From positions 40,426 through 104,425 of the forward strand of contig NCSJ02000146.1 in NCBI GenBank assembly GCA_002812745.2: a stretch of 64,000 bases of DNA, written 5' to 3'. Made by a program: the position numbers and the translations under genes. This document shows positions 22,284 through 34,143 of the stretch, piece by piece. The notes under the pieces were generated by a model. It saw only the letters and a list, made by a program, of their open reading frames with translations, did no database searches and was not told the DNA's origin. How positions within the stretch are numbered: position 1 is the stretch's first letter; each line of letters starts with the position of its first letter. This DNA is from Scytalidium lignicola (lineage: Eukaryota > Ascomycota > Leotiomycetes).

Positions 22284-23571
22284 AATATTAGTCGGTTTCT
22301 TTGACTTTGGATATTAGTTAAGAAGTCAATAAGGATAGTTAAGACTTTTTGAGGTTCCGAAGCCAAAGAGGGGGAAAATAAAAACGAGGTCTCATAAGAA
22401 ATCTACCTTGTTACATATAGAATTACATATTTTATACTATAAGAGCATGAATCGTTAAGTTAGCGGCCGCTAACTCATTTCAACGTGCGCTTATCAAGCT
22501 GTTTGTAAAATGAAACTGAGTCGGGCTGTCTGTTGCACCGTCTCAAAGGAAAGCGGTTGGTTTCTTCCATGTCTCGCCGGGTGGCGGGGTGGAATTGCCG
22601 AGGCACAAATTCCACTGAGGTTGTACAGTGCGGGCACAAGGCAAAAGGTCGTCGCACTTCTCATGCCAAAGCGCCAATGATTTCGGCGCTGTGAGAGCCC
22701 AATTGCTATAGTAGCCCATAGGTTCTAGACGCCCTGTAACAGGCTGTGATTATAGCGCTCTTCAGGCATTGCCGTGGCCCCTGAATGGTTCAATAGTAAT
22801 GGAGAATAATTGTGTGGCCACACTGAAGAATTTATGCAAGACTTTAATAAGGGCTGTGGCTAAATCCACTTATGACTTTGGTAAATCTACTTCCGACCAC
22901 CGATGCCAACATCGGCGAAAACATCAGCTACCTCCGATCGTATACAATTTTGTACTGTAGCAAAAGTATTATCGATGAACAATAATTGCTTTACAACAAA
23001 GGTACGCTTTTAAAAGTGATACTATTGTAATTTTAGGCGGCTTTAGTGACTGGGCGTACTATAATTATAAGTTATTACAGTAGTTAAGTGCCTTATAATT
23101 GCAAAACGTTTTGCGTGCACTTGAATTCATTGTTGGTTCTTACATTTCCTTAATAATTTGTATGTAAGCGCAGGTACCGACGATGCTGGTAGATTTACCA
23201 AAGTCATGAGTGGATTTAACCACACACATCCTTAATGAGACAAGTGATATAACCTAGTTTTATTCTATACCCAACCGGCATAACCGACTAATGTTGATGG
23301 TCTACAATGCAAGGATAGCCATACTGAGTTTCATATAGGCCGTGGCTAAATCCACACGACCCTTTCATATAGATTCATACAAAAAAGCAACAAGATCGTG
23401 GGGATATTTGGTAGAGAACAATGAACAGTGGTTTCCTATTCTCTAAAAAGAATCACCAACGCCTTGGCCTAATTCAACAAGTCCTACATCTTATATACAA
23501 CTAATCTTAAGACTAATTTTATAAAACAAGGCTCTAGGAGGTTAACTTCGCGTGGTAAAAGGTATAGATTG
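22284..23571. other. Intergenic region containing a MITE
   Basis: About 1.3 kb. Contains the TA-flanked inverted-repeat element at 22850-23232 and, at 23337-23355, another fragment resembling its end (AGGCCGTGGCTAAATCCAC). The presumed promoter of the minus-strand OYE lies directly right of 22283. No gene is seen. Confidence 0.5.
22850..23232. mobile_element. MITE with terminal inverted repeats of about 40 bp and TA duplication
   Basis: The left end reads AGGGCTGTGGCTAAATCCAC then TTATGACTTTGGTAAATCTAC. The right end, on the opposite strand, reads AGGATGTGTGTGGTTAAATC then CACTCATGACTTTGGTAAATCTAC. Both ends are flanked by TA (22848-22849 and 23233-23234), the duplication made by Tc1/mariner-type transposases. 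The 383-bp interior has no coding capacity, so it is a non-autonomous element. Related ends occur at 18612-18637 and 23337-23355, showing a local family. Confidence 0.75.
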
Positions 23572-25386
23572 TTACATCCACTCGTTAGATAATGAAAATT
23601 TGACTCTTGTACGTGAAGCACCGTCGGATTTGCTAACGACCAAGTCAAGTTTCCGACGCACTGGGTCGAAAGTGCCTGGCTTGGGGGCTGTATCCTGATT
23701 TAAACCTATCTTATTAGTAGTGGCGTCAAATAGTCGTCCCTCCTTTTTTATTGCAAAAGGTTCCTGTAAATCAATCTCCTTTGCCATTTGATTTAGAAAA
23801 TTATAAACCTGATAGGGTGTCAGCTGGGTAATTACATAAATTGAGATATAGTTTGCATACCGGCTTAACGAACCATCGATCCCCATTATGCTCATACCAT
23901 CCAAGGTGACCACCCCATGAAGTAGTCAGCAAGACTCCATACGGTGTCTGCGTGAATTCTTGGAATGGAATAGCATCACGAGTTGCAATCTATTCAGCGT
24001 CAGGTACATTAGCACTGTTAGGGTGTCTACAGTATACTAACTGGGTCATCTTCTGCATGCAGTGCAAAGAATGGGATCTTGATAGATAGTATGGAGTCGA
24101 TACAAGATGCATCTCGGTAATAAGCTCCTTCTGTTGGATAGCCCCAAGTTGAGCATTGTAAGACTCTGCAGGTTTCTATTTAGTATAATCTTAATGAAAG
24201 TGCATATACACACACCGATCAAATTCATGCTGATAAACGACCTTCCTCACAGCTTCAGGATTCACACGTGGATTCGTTGATAGCTCTTTAGCATGCCTAA
24301 ACCACGTATTAGACTTTGATAATAGCTTGCGCACGAGATTAGGATCACTTACTGCTCAAAGAGGCGCCTCGTGCTACTTCCCATTGCTCTGCTGTATACT
24401 TCTAGACCAATCAGTGATTTCTGTAAGTTCATAGAACAGATTTCTATATTCCATGGATTTGCGCAAAACACTGCTGCTCTTATCTGACAATTTTCACCTT
24501 CCTCTGCAAGGTACTTTAAAAAAGGTAATTGTTAGTGATAGTATTTCATCAAGCGGTCGAGTTCAAAGCCTACAGTAGCAAGAATATTTGCCCCTAGTGA
24601 GAACCCAATTCCAAAGAGTGGTCGGTTTGGAAAGGTACTTCTTAACCATATCACAACTTGACGCAGATCCCATGTTGAACGAGCATTGTAGAGTACGCCA
24701 CTGCTAATCTTCGTCTGGGAGCATCCTCGAGAGTTAACAACGCAAGCTTGCCAACTCTTATCGGCTGCGAGTGGCGCCAATACATGTCGTAGGTATTCCT
24801 CGTGAGAGCCGCCAGAGAGACCGTGAAGCACCACCAACATTGGATTTGAATCCTCAGATGGCATGGTAGATAATTCTCTTTGAGTGAAAAGTCCGGTTCG
24901 AGGCGGCAGACCAGTTGGTAGAGTGTATCTTCTAGCCGCATCAATGACTTCCGGGTCATCTAGTGTTTCATACCTAGAGACCACAAAGTCAACCGCAAAG
25001 CGGCCAGGGTATGCTAGACTATCGGACTCGAACACTTTCCGCTTGTAATATATGAAAACATCATCGGGATTTATGGCCGTCCATAACGTCTGCAAATGGC
25101 CATTGAAAAGGAAGGCATTGGGGCGGTGCTTTGATGGCGTAGCTTTCCGACATATGTTGACAAGAGATACTTGTTCCCGTTTCCTGGATGATCTAGTTAA
25201 GATAAGTTCTTCATCCTTCGAGTGAAAGAAGGTAGAACGTCCACTTGATTGGATCCATGAAAGTATATCCGTTGTGGCTAGACCTGATAGAACCATTGAG
25301 ACCGATAGGGAGCTGAGAATATGTAGTTGTATATCGCAAGCAGGAATTAACACCGCAGCAAATCCTAAAGTTTGAAAAAACTCCAT
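23572..25386 (-). CDS. EMB8/YheT-type alpha/beta hydrolase (Eht1/Eeb1-like esterase or acyltransferase)
   Basis: Six exons on the minus strand (25386-24574, 24513-24353, 24296-24216, 24165-24042, 23989-23861, 23808-23572) give 514 residues. All junctions keep phase and rebuild family-typical text. The core is visible: KHRPNAFLFNGHLQTLW at the start of the domain, the oxyanion loop LVVLHGLSGGSHEEYLR, VVNSRGCSQT, and the nucleophile elbow GFSLGAN (Ser263). The acid lies in HAEDDP (about 391) and the catalytic His in WGGHLGWYE (His421). WGYPTEGAYYRDAS and the C-terminal GTFDPVRRKLDL also match the family. Yeast relatives make and hydrolyse medium-chain fatty-acid ethyl esters from acyl-CoA. The N-terminus has a hydrophobic stretch that may anchor it to membranes or lipid droplets. 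Neighbours are OYE and desaturase. Confidence 0.88.
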
Positions 25387-26885
25387 ATTGATACCAATTT
25401 GATTTATGTTATAATTATTGACTGCAAGAATCAGAATATCAAATAGGATAACAGAAAAGGTCAGAGAGTGATGATATGGACTGTGAGATTACGCGAGAAT
25501 TACAAACCCAAGTCGACGCAATACGGCAACCAATGTTTTGAATGAATACTAAGTTTATATAATCCTACAATCGTTAGTACTCACCGAAGAGAGACACTTG
25601 ATGTCTTAGACAGTAGGGATTAGTTGGCACCTGTTGTGCTAGGTTACTCTGTGGGTATTATCGGCCACGACTCTCCTTTTGATATGCTCGGAGGGCGGTG
25701 CTACGTTAACTTTGAACGGGTATCACGATATCCGACCTGGATTCCAGTAGACGAGCAACATTGCCACGCTGAATAGGATATATCTTTCCGGTCGTGTATA
25801 GAGCTGAAAGGATCCCAGATTCCTGGAAGACCCGACAGAGTGTTATGACGGATGGAACCATCTAAGTCTGTACACATTAGACTCCACTCATTATTTAGTC
25901 AAGTTTCTCTAGTGTTGTAGCAAGATACGTGGCGGCTCTTACAAGCTTCCCATGTAATTGTTAGGTTATGCATGGATTGGTGAATCCTTTCTTGAGGAGA
26001 ATTCGAGTAAATGCTTTACCAATCAATACAGATTGCGGCATGAAAATAAAAAGGATAATGACGTAGCTGTTGCCCCCGCGCTCTTCATGGAAACTGCCAT
26101 AGCAACTTATGCGCTGAAATATGTCTCGACTGTTTTAATCATTATAGAGGCCATGAACCTATTATTGCTTATGACACTATAAATGTTCTATTATCGGTCT
26201 TAGGAAAAGCACTGCATCCCCAGATATGCGGTGATTACTGGCCGAATAAATCGAAGAGCACAATGCTACCGTCATAACAACACTAACTACTGCTGCACTG
26301 TCCAATGGGAAGCCTGTAAGGAGACTTTTATCAGACAGCTGCGTAATAAGGCTAACTTGCGGCTGTGTAATTGGATAATTCGTCTAGTTGACATGTGGCT
26401 ACCAGGATGGTGGTGCTGCGGGCCGATGACTTGCCACTGATTGGCAACCACCAGATCGAGATAAAACCAGGGTGTTAGATCGGGATCGAATAAATCCTTG
26501 ATTCTACGCGCTTCGGATACGGTCAATCCAAGCTAATGTAGGTTGACATTCCCATGTGCCAGTACTTTGAAAATTTAATCCCATGACCTGGAGGGAGGAA
26601 TGCAAGCAGCTATGATAACGAGAACTTGCGTATTGCAGATTTTATAGCTGGAAAGATTTCAGATAATGGTTTCAAAGCGTTATATTTAAAAAGAGGGTTG
26701 ATAGCCTGAATAAACAATAATTACCAAAACACTACGATAGTCTAAAGATTATAATAAAAATCAAGTTATATTCCAATCATCAACAAGGCAATATTTCGCA
26801 AATAGAAGAAATAACCAATAACCAAAATTCCTCCACTTGTAACTCAATCATGCTCTCCTAAGATTGCACTGCGCATATCTTTACT
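25387..26885. other. Intergenic, 1.5 kb, nothing firmly recognised
   Basis: Short frames only (for example 26287-26526 minus, 79 codons) with no recognised motif. The left part is the presumed promoter of the minus-strand hydrolase gene; the right part is the 3' flank of the desaturase. Confidence 0.4.
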
Positions 26886-28294
26886 CTAAATCGTAGCTGG
26901 AGGAATACCAATTCCATTGTGGTTGCGGAAAAAGAGAATACCTTTGTTTTCTCCCTCAGCGCCCTCAACGGATTCAATCCACTGGCAGGATCTGGAGTTG
27001 ATCCATAAAGCCCTGAGAAATGCAATCAACCCGGTATTGGGGTCTCTTTGATAATGAATACCCATAACCGCCTTAAGCGCCTCTGTTGCCTCTGCAGCGC
27101 GATAAAACGGGATCGTGCTGACGAAGTGATGGAGCACGTGAGTATCAGTACCCCTATGGAAGATGTGGCGGCCAACAAAGCCCAGATCACGATCAACCGT
27201 AGCAGTAGCTCCACGAATAAAGTTCCATGCCTCAGGTTGATAGCGAGGAACGGAAGCGTCAGTGTGCTGTAGATATGTAATTGCAGCTGAGTTTATCAGT
27301 CAGTACAAGAGCCGCTTAGACTGAAAGATAGAAACCTACCAATCCAATGGTTAACCCAGAAATATGGAATTACATACCAGACAAGAAGGTTCGTCCAGCC
27401 AAAATTTGATCCAACGTAATAGAGAAGAGAGAGCGTAATAATAAGGCCAAGGTCACTTAAAATGATGGCGTTGGCATCTTTGGGGTCGAACAGAGGACTG
27501 GAAGGGCTAAAATGGTTAACACCTCCAAATAACCCGTTATGCTTCCCTTTTCCACGACCCTCGTATTGTCGTCCATGGTTATTGTGACCACTTAGATTGG
27601 TCAAAAGGTACATTGGCCACCCACATAGCTGTTGTAGAACGAGATTGATAGCGGTAACGATGGGGACCTCTTCTACAAGATCATGTAGCTCACATATGTT
27701 CTTGCCAATCGAAGAAGCAAATTCGCTTCTGGTCTTCGGCACAAACCCCATGTCACGGGAAATATTGCCTGTAGCTTTGTGGTGCTTGCTGTGTGAAATC
27801 TTGAATGAGAAATACGGAACAAGCATAAATGAGTGGCAAATCCAGCCAACTGTGTCGTTCAACCACCTATAACGAGAGAAGGCTTGATGGCCACATTCAT
27901 GGCCTAAAACCCACACTCCAGTAGCGAAGAGGCCCTGTAGGATAGTATAAGAAGCCCACAATACAACACGTATAGCCGTAGAAGGAACGTGATGAGGTGT
28001 CACATAATTGTGATAGAGGAGGAAGGTCGTTATTAGCAACATGAAATCGCGGATCACATAAAATAGACTAATAGCTGCAGAACGCTCGAAACAGTGGCGA
28101 GGAATTGCGTCCCGAATTTGCTTAATGGTGAAATCTGGGACCTTGAATTCGTTTCCATAGAGATCAACCAACTTATTAGAAGGTACCTCGGTATGCAGGA
28201 TCTTTGTATGGGCCATAGCTCGGGATTGTTGATTCCTACGCTGTCGGGCGAAGTGATAAGAGAGGAAAGCGGATATGACTGAGTAAGAATACAT
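26886..28294 (-). CDS. Membrane fatty-acid desaturase, delta-12 (FAD2) type
   Basis: Two exons on the minus strand (28294-27340, 27286-26886) give 451 residues. The enzyme inserts a double bond into an acyl chain at the ER membrane, using a di-iron centre held by three His boxes. All three are present: HECGH (132-136), HSKHH (168-172) and HVLHH (368-372). The entry motif FKVPDFTIKQIRDAIPRHCF and the ending VNHWIAAITYLQHTDASVP, which spans the intron, are typical of fungal oleate delta-12 desaturases. Hydrophobic segments near 78-95, 105-130 and 275-320 fit the usual topology. The internal Met at residue 27 (28216) has a good start context and may be the real start. A housekeeping delta-12 desaturase is usually single-copy, so a paralogue in this repeat-rich region may serve a dedicated lipid product. 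Regiospecificity is inferred. Confidence 0.9.
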
Positions 28295-29811
28295 TTTGTG
28301 CTGAATAGATATCAGATAACAGAATTAGATAGTCCAAAAGTTCGGCGTACGAGACAATGAAAATGGATATATAATATTTCTGTATTGAAGCAGAAGGTCT
28401 GTACTGATAAGAGATTTGCTTTTGTAATACAAGGCGAAATCATTGCTACGGCTTATGAGGCATTTCCAAGAATTAGGACGATGTTACGGGAAAAGCTGAT
28501 AATGAGCCTTCTAGGCCGGAACCACAGCAGCTGAAAGCCAAGCTAGAGTTTACACTAGTTTTCAGGAGTCCCTCACAGTCAATTTCCCTGGGCCAATGTG
28601 ATGCGTGGTAAATTGAGGCCACCGAGAGGGGGGATGGCAGAATCAGACAAGAGTGACCCAGAGTGAATCATGAAGAAAATGGCGCAGGTTGAACAACGTC
28701 TCACAGCCATACCTTACGACGCGCTCAGCTCCAAAGACGGGATAGCTAAAACAATTAGGCTTAGAAAGGAGATAAAAGATGTCATCCGACTTAGAATAGT
28801 GAAGAGCAACGGTAGAAGACTTCAAAGCCATTACTTTTTAGTGTGAGCGAGCCCACTTGCCTCTCGCATGAGTCCATGTCGACATTGTCAAAAATAACGC
28901 GCTGTATACTCTATTTGTTTATTAATCAATTTCAAATCAACTACTATAGCTAGTTATATATCTTAAATTTGCTATAACTATTGCTTATAATATATTATTA
29001 AGCATAGAATGCAAGTAGTTATTGTGCATAAAATGCGCTCAACTGTTCACGGAACAACGCGCGAGATCTGTTTGCTTTTTTCATAACTTCTGGAAACAGG
29101 ATTTCGTCACTTCACAGGTACCCGCATGTAACCGATTATACGGATACAACTTATTTAGTGCAGTTATCATCATGGATAGAGCCATATATTAAGGATAATA
29201 AGTGCAACCATCCATGGCAAGGCGCCGGCAGTTGCCAAAACCCGAGATCTTCGAACAGGTCCGTGCCGCTCTGCCAGGTCCTATGATTGGGTGGCGCGCA
29301 TACGAAACCTCGTGGCATAGTCATTGGCAGATTAAGTTATTCTGCACTGCAAAAGAAAGCTAAAGCCCTGGGTTGATATCCAGTCAAGGGTTCGAGAGTG
29401 GTTCGCATAAGGTAGGAATTTACGTAAAAGGCCCAGCAGAATAAGACCTTTCAAGGAATGGGTCCCAAGCAGGGCTATCACTTTCTCTGCAGTGTTACAC
29501 ACATGAGATGAATCGCCAAGAACACCAGTAACCATCTAGTCTATCTTCTGTCACTAGAGAGCTGAAGTGAGAGTGTTAAACTTACAAACGCCTCGGATGG
29601 ATGTTGCATGATCACAAAAGCTTGCATGTGCTTGAGTGTCAAACTCCAGAAAAACCAATCGTCAGTAAGTGGCAATTTGGTCAAAAGGATATATAATTGT
29701 ATATTCATCACCAAATATCGTAGTTATCATACCAATCTCAAATACATTTACATTAATACTACTTTTGCTTAATCATTTGATACTTGCTACTCTATTGATT
29801 CGATATCAACG
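28295..29811. other. Divergent intergenic region between desaturase and HMGR-like gene
   Basis: About 1.5 kb shared upstream region: desaturase transcribed left, HMGR-like gene right, so both promoters must lie here. It has an AT-rich core around 28900-29020. Frames at 28643-28831 and 29332-29535 have no recognisable content. A weak TATATAA is at 29689-29695, about 120 bp before the HMGR-like ATG. Confidence 0.4.
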
Positions 29812-30954
29812 ATGCCGATCTCAGAAGAAGTCATATCGCAACTGAATCATATCAGAGGCGATAAGAACGAAATTGAACAAGTTGTAATAGAAAACTGCGT
29901 CGGATTCACTCGAGTTCCCGTCGGTATTGCCGGCCCTTTATATGTTAAGAACATTGATGATGCCAATACCGACGGGCTCTTTTATGCCCCATTGGCGACA
30001 TGTGAAGGCACCCTTGTGGCAAGTTGCGCTCGTGGATGCAAAGCCTTCAACCTTTCCGGTGGTGTGCAATTCAAAATCCTTCATGAAGCCATGTCTCGCG
30101 ATCCCGTCTTCTGGTTTACCAACACCGAGGAAGCCGTTCGTTTTTTTGACTGGATTCCCAATCTTGAACCACAGTTTCGACGGGATACTGAATCCACAAG
30201 CCGACATCTTCAGCTTCAACGCCTGAGTCCACAAATCGTGGGTTCAACTGTTCATGTCCTTTTTGAATATCACTGTGGTAATGCAACGGGTCAAAATATG
30301 GCCACGATTGCAACGCAACATGCATGCAATAAATTCCAAGCTTCCTCCTTAGCCAAACAATTCAATCTTCAAAATATCACAATAGTTGGCCAATCTGGAA
30401 GTGACAAAAGCTTATCTTGGGGAAATGTGATGCGAACTCGGGGTGTCAAAGTCTTGGCCTGGGGTGTTATTTCAGACTCAGCATGCCAGGAGGTTCTCAA
30501 ATGCACTACGGAGCATTTATATAAAGTATTGCTTAATGGCAAAGAAGGAGCACACCGTAACGGTCAACTAGGATACAATGTGAATATGTGCAACGTAATT
30601 GCTGCCATGTTCATTGCTTGTGGTCAGGATGCTGCTAGTGTTGCTGAGGCTTCTGGGAATCATTTGACGGTAGAACGCGATGCCAACACCAAGGACCTCA
30701 AACTATCGTGTCTTTTCCCCTCTCTTCCTGTCGGTACTGTAGGAGGCGGTACTGCATATCCTACTCAAAGGGAAGCTTTGGAATTACTTCAGTGTACCGG
30801 GCCTGGGAGTAAAAATCGCCTTGCTGGGTTTATAGCAGCCTTCTCACTTGCCTTAGATGTTAGCAGTTCAGCAGCTGTGGCGACCGGTGGTTTTGCTAAA
30901 AGTCATCAAACATACGGAAGACGTCCACAAAATGTCGCTCAAACTAAGCTTTGA
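29812..30954 (+). CDS. Soluble, divergent HMG-CoA-reductase-like enzyme (catalytic domain only)
   Basis: A single exon encodes 380 residues, about a third of a normal fungal HMG-CoA reductase. The N-terminal membrane/sterol-sensing part is absent: the frame begins directly at the substrate-binding domain (TRVPVGIAGPLYV). Catalytic residues match class I reductases: Glu65 in LATCEGTLVAS, Lys199 in GSDKSLSWGN, Asp273 in IACGQDAAS and His365 in FAKSHQTYGR. The nucleotide-binding DAMGMNM is present as NATGQNM, and PSLPVGTVGGGTAYPTQ matches the second conserved block. Much of the rest is strongly diverged, so the acyl substrate may differ from HMG-CoA. It should be a cytosolic NADPH-dependent thioester reductase. 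Alternatives are a specialised mevalonate-pathway paralogue, a statin-resistance-like copy, or a tailoring enzyme. Adjacent to the divergently transcribed desaturase. No introns or breaks. Confidence 0.85.
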   Translation: MPISEEVISQLNHIRGDKNEIEQVVIENCVGFTRVPVGIAGPLYVKNIDDANTDGLFYAPLATCEGTLVASCARGCKAFNLSGGVQFKILHEAMSRDPVFWFTNTEEAVRFFDWIPNLEPQFRRDTESTSRHLQLQRLSPQIVGSTVHVLFEYHCGNATGQNMATIATQHACNKFQASSLAKQFNLQNITIVGQSGSDKSLSWGNVMRTRGVKVLAWGVISDSACQEVLKCTTEHLYKVLLNGKEGAHRNGQLGYNVNMCNVIAAMFIACGQDAASVAEASGNHLTVERDANTKDLKLSCLFPSLPVGTVGGGTAYPTQREALELLQCTGPGSKNRLAGFIAAFSLALDVSSSAAVATGGFAKSHQTYGRRPQNVAQTKL

Positions 30955-31924
30955 GAGGATAGCTGGCTGGGATAGTTTGTCTTAAAAGGTTTAAAATGTT
31001 GTCCCTTTAGCTTACGGATAAGGGGGAGAATTTCTGGAATTTAACTTGTCAATAGCAAATGTAATGAGAATATAGAGTACTATTAAAGCGTTAACTATGC
31101 ACCTACCATTTACCATTCCAAGTTTTATAATGAATGTAATACTTAAAGCTCATTATAATCACAGGGCATCAAACGCTTCATATCACTACAATTATTATCC
31201 CCTCGTCCATGGCAGTAGTTATGCTTGGTAAGCTACATTGGGGCTGTTAGAGTTGTTAACTGGACCAATAAAATTGAAGTATCTTCGCATAAGCAACTAA
31301 ATCGCCTCCGGAGCGGACAGGCTACCAGCTCGCAATGCCAGACCATTCTCTGTCCTGGAGATGCACAGGAGTTCTGCGGTGGACAAGGTTTGTCCCCATC
31401 CTTGAGATCAGTTAACCAGTAATAAATACTCTTGCTCTTCATAGCATACAAGTTTTTAACTCGCCAATTACTACCAACCACTTGGCAGGAACGAAAGGCA
31501 ACTCAAATCAAAGCTTTTAATTCTAATGTAGCAAAATTGGAATATATTGATAATATTAATACCATTTTAAAATAATAGAAAAGTTATGAAGTTACAAAAT
31601 AATGAGTGTCAGATCAGTCAACTGTGCTACGACCACCGTAATTGCTTGATAGCTAATGTTTATGTTTACAGATCAACGTATATTCGTCTGACAGGTCTAG
31701 GATATATGTAATTAGGAAACCAGTACAGTACTGTCATATCTCACCGTCAAAGTCGTCTTGTTCACGCAAGTAATCTTACGGCCTCAATCATTGTTCCCAC
31801 TATCAACAAGACGCCTCTTCCACCTCTCTAGTCGACTTCCTTTCGAATTGAGGCAAGACAACAACGCCATTCCTTCATACCCTAAACCCAAATGCACCCT
31901 TCCATTAAAATTTATTAATGTAGA
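30955..31924. other. Intergenic with WSC relic, otherwise AT-rich
   Basis: About 970 bp. Apart from the WSC-like fragment at 31225-31422, only AT-rich sequence is seen. The right edge is the 3' flank of the minus-strand hemerythrin-like gene. Confidence 0.4.
31225..31422 (+). pseudogene. WSC-domain fragment
   Basis: The 65-codon frame ends in GQATSSQCQTILCPGDAQEFCGG. This matches the second half of a WSC carbohydrate-binding domain (C-x3-C-PGD-x4-CGG), found in fungal wall sensors and secreted enzymes. The first half, with its YAGLEYG- and CYCG-type motifs, is not recognisable, and no neighbouring exon continues it. A relic of a lost gene is the simplest reading. Confidence 0.45.
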
Positions 31925-32865
31925 TCACGTCCCTGTTTGCAAATCCGGAGCAGCATATAATTCTTTTCTCTGCCGTCCTGTATCGCAACTCGCAAATTTC
32001 CACCATCCCGGGTGCAAAATCCTTCCAATGCCCATCATTATAAACCTCACCGGCGCAGGGATCGGTGGCCAGTTCATCCACAAACCATCCTCATAGTCAC
32101 GATCGAAGTTGAATAAAAAGAACGGCAGGACGTCTGTGATGCCCGAGTTGACAAGCTTACTACCTTCGCGTGCTTCAATTTCAGCCTGTACGGATTTCTC
32201 CTCTGCGCTTCCTTCCTTGGGTGTTCGTGGGTGCTTCGACAGGTTCGCGAGGATGGCAACTTCAGACCGCATGTGGATTTCAAATGGATCTTGGAAAGTA
32301 GCCATGATCTCCAGTAATTTGGTTCCTGAGAACTCGCTTGGAAACTTGAGGTTAACTAAGTAGTCGTGGAACTTGGCTAAGCCGGGATAGAATAACTCTA
32401 AGTACTCAGGAGTTGCTTTCTCAGCTCATTTGTTCCATATTTCACGGTGATACCGAGATGGGGGTTTGACATACCGTGCTCGTTGTGCGAATCCTCGAAG
32501 ATGGTCTTGTCATCTAAAAGTTCCTCAGTCTTCGGGAAGAGACTGGTGTCTTCATTGTTGGCATGCGTCTTCAAAAATTTATGCCACGTCAGACAATAAC
32601 CAATGAAGTCGGCTTTGTCGGCTTCTGTGATATGTAGTGCTTGGTGATAGATCGAGTTGTAGCCTCGAAAGATAGAGTTGTGGACCATACACATGTGGCT
32701 CGAACCAGTTGTGAACAGGTCGTGCTAAACAGAAACGTTTTGAGTTTGCTAGCTCATCATTACATAACGGAATATACTCACCTTCTTAGTGACGAACACT
32801 GGAGTTGGTATCAATGCGAGAGGGGTGTCGGCCCAAGGTTTCGAAGGAGCCGTACTAGTCGTCAT
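31925..32865 (-). CDS. Hemerythrin-like (HHE) domain protein
   Basis: Three exons on the minus strand (32865-32782, 32724-32475, 32376-31925) give 261 residues. HHE domains form a four-helix bundle binding a di-iron centre that can take up O2, NO or act in redox sensing. Ligand-type residues appear in order: HMCMVHNSIF, TWHKFLKTHANNEDTSLFP (the H-x3-E-like pair), DSHNEH-AKFHDYL (interrupted by the second intron) and FEIHMRSE. A C-terminal extension (FNFDRDYEDGLWMNWPP, then HPGWWKF and DTGRQRKELY) recurs in fungal members and may bind membranes. No signal peptide, so probably cytosolic. Its relation to the upstream enzymes is unknown. Intact. Confidence 0.85.
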
Positions 32866-34143
32866 TTTAAATAGCAAACAAAGGGAATGAGATTACAACA
32901 ATCAGGCACTAGTATTGCTCTAGAGTTTTAGCCATGCTTTAATAAAGTGAAAGAAGCTGTAAAGTGTTTACCAAGAGCAATTAAGGAGGACCATCGAGCG
33001 TACTCCTTATATATAATTAGAGCCGCAATTATTTAACACTACGTACGTACAGCAGTTACTATAATAGGAAATCCATACGAAGGGCAGAAAACTAGTGGCT
33101 CATATCCAGAAGCGAGCCAATTGTTAAAGTCACTCTGACTTTATGAAGTCTCGTTGCTATAAAGCGCTTACACCTCTCTATCACCGAGGACATTCTGAAT
33201 GGTTACTGTTGTTAAGTAAACACCGCATCGTCTTCATAGTGGAGTAGTTTAGCTGCAGAGTTAATACGATAGCTTTTGCCTTTGGCGATCTTCCCGCAGC
33301 TAGCTTAGCTGACACTAAGCCCTGTACTTGTTCGTAAATATGTGGTGAAACTTTCCCCTTTTTTCCTATTTTTAATTCTTGCAAGGCAGCTGAATAGAAG
33401 ACGGAAACAGGTATCTAAATGCTGACCATAGGGTTGATAACACTGACCGAGCATTTCAGTATTTAGATTGGGATACCTAAAAATCCATTGTTCCAGTTTG
33501 AATAATTTGTTCGTACATATATTCGCTGTTGAATTTTTAATAAAAGAAAAGAAAGAAAAAACTTTCGAATATAGCTCCTGCCATTTTAAAATAAAATTTA
33601 CATTAAATATAATTCGTTCAAAAGTCTCTTTTTGAAAATTCTTTAATTAAGCCTCTAGGTATCATAGGTTGAAACATTATCTTAATTAAAGTAGTATAGA
33701 AATGACCAAATGAAAATAAAGAGTATAAGCAGAGCAAGACTTATCTAGGCTAACTTTTATTTCTTAGCTTTGTTGCTAAGTGACTAAAGATGAAATGTAA
33801 CAACCGCGTGGGATAGACCGTCATGATTATCTTCTACGTTCAAGTTGAACCTTAAATAATTACGTAGAATGGACTGATATTTCCATGTCCAAACATTTTG
33901 TCTTGTGAAATATATAAATTAAGAATTAAAGAGGCAATATATGTGTGCGTTAAAATGCATCAAAAACATCAAAGAGTGTGAATGCAGAATGTTTATTAGC
34001 GTAAGATACGACTAGTAAAAGTGTATTGCCATAAAAAAGTCTAATTCCAGCCTGTACCTCAAGCTAAGTTACTTTAACTCAATTTTGTTATGTAATCCAC
34101 CCGCCAGTAGCCGTTTAGCCATGCTACCACTATTCGAACAATC
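32866..34143. other. AT-rich intergenic boundary before the core-gene block
   Basis: About 1.3 kb, very AT-rich between 33500 and 34020. The minus-strand frame at 33181-33384 (67 codons) has no recognisable content. The region marks the change from sparse to dense gene content. Confidence 0.45.

Noticed and set aside
23572..23913. Separate small gene on the minus strand
   Set aside because: Its 3' part is the last exon of the EMB8-type hydrolase; the 5' part is intron and exon 5 read out of frame.
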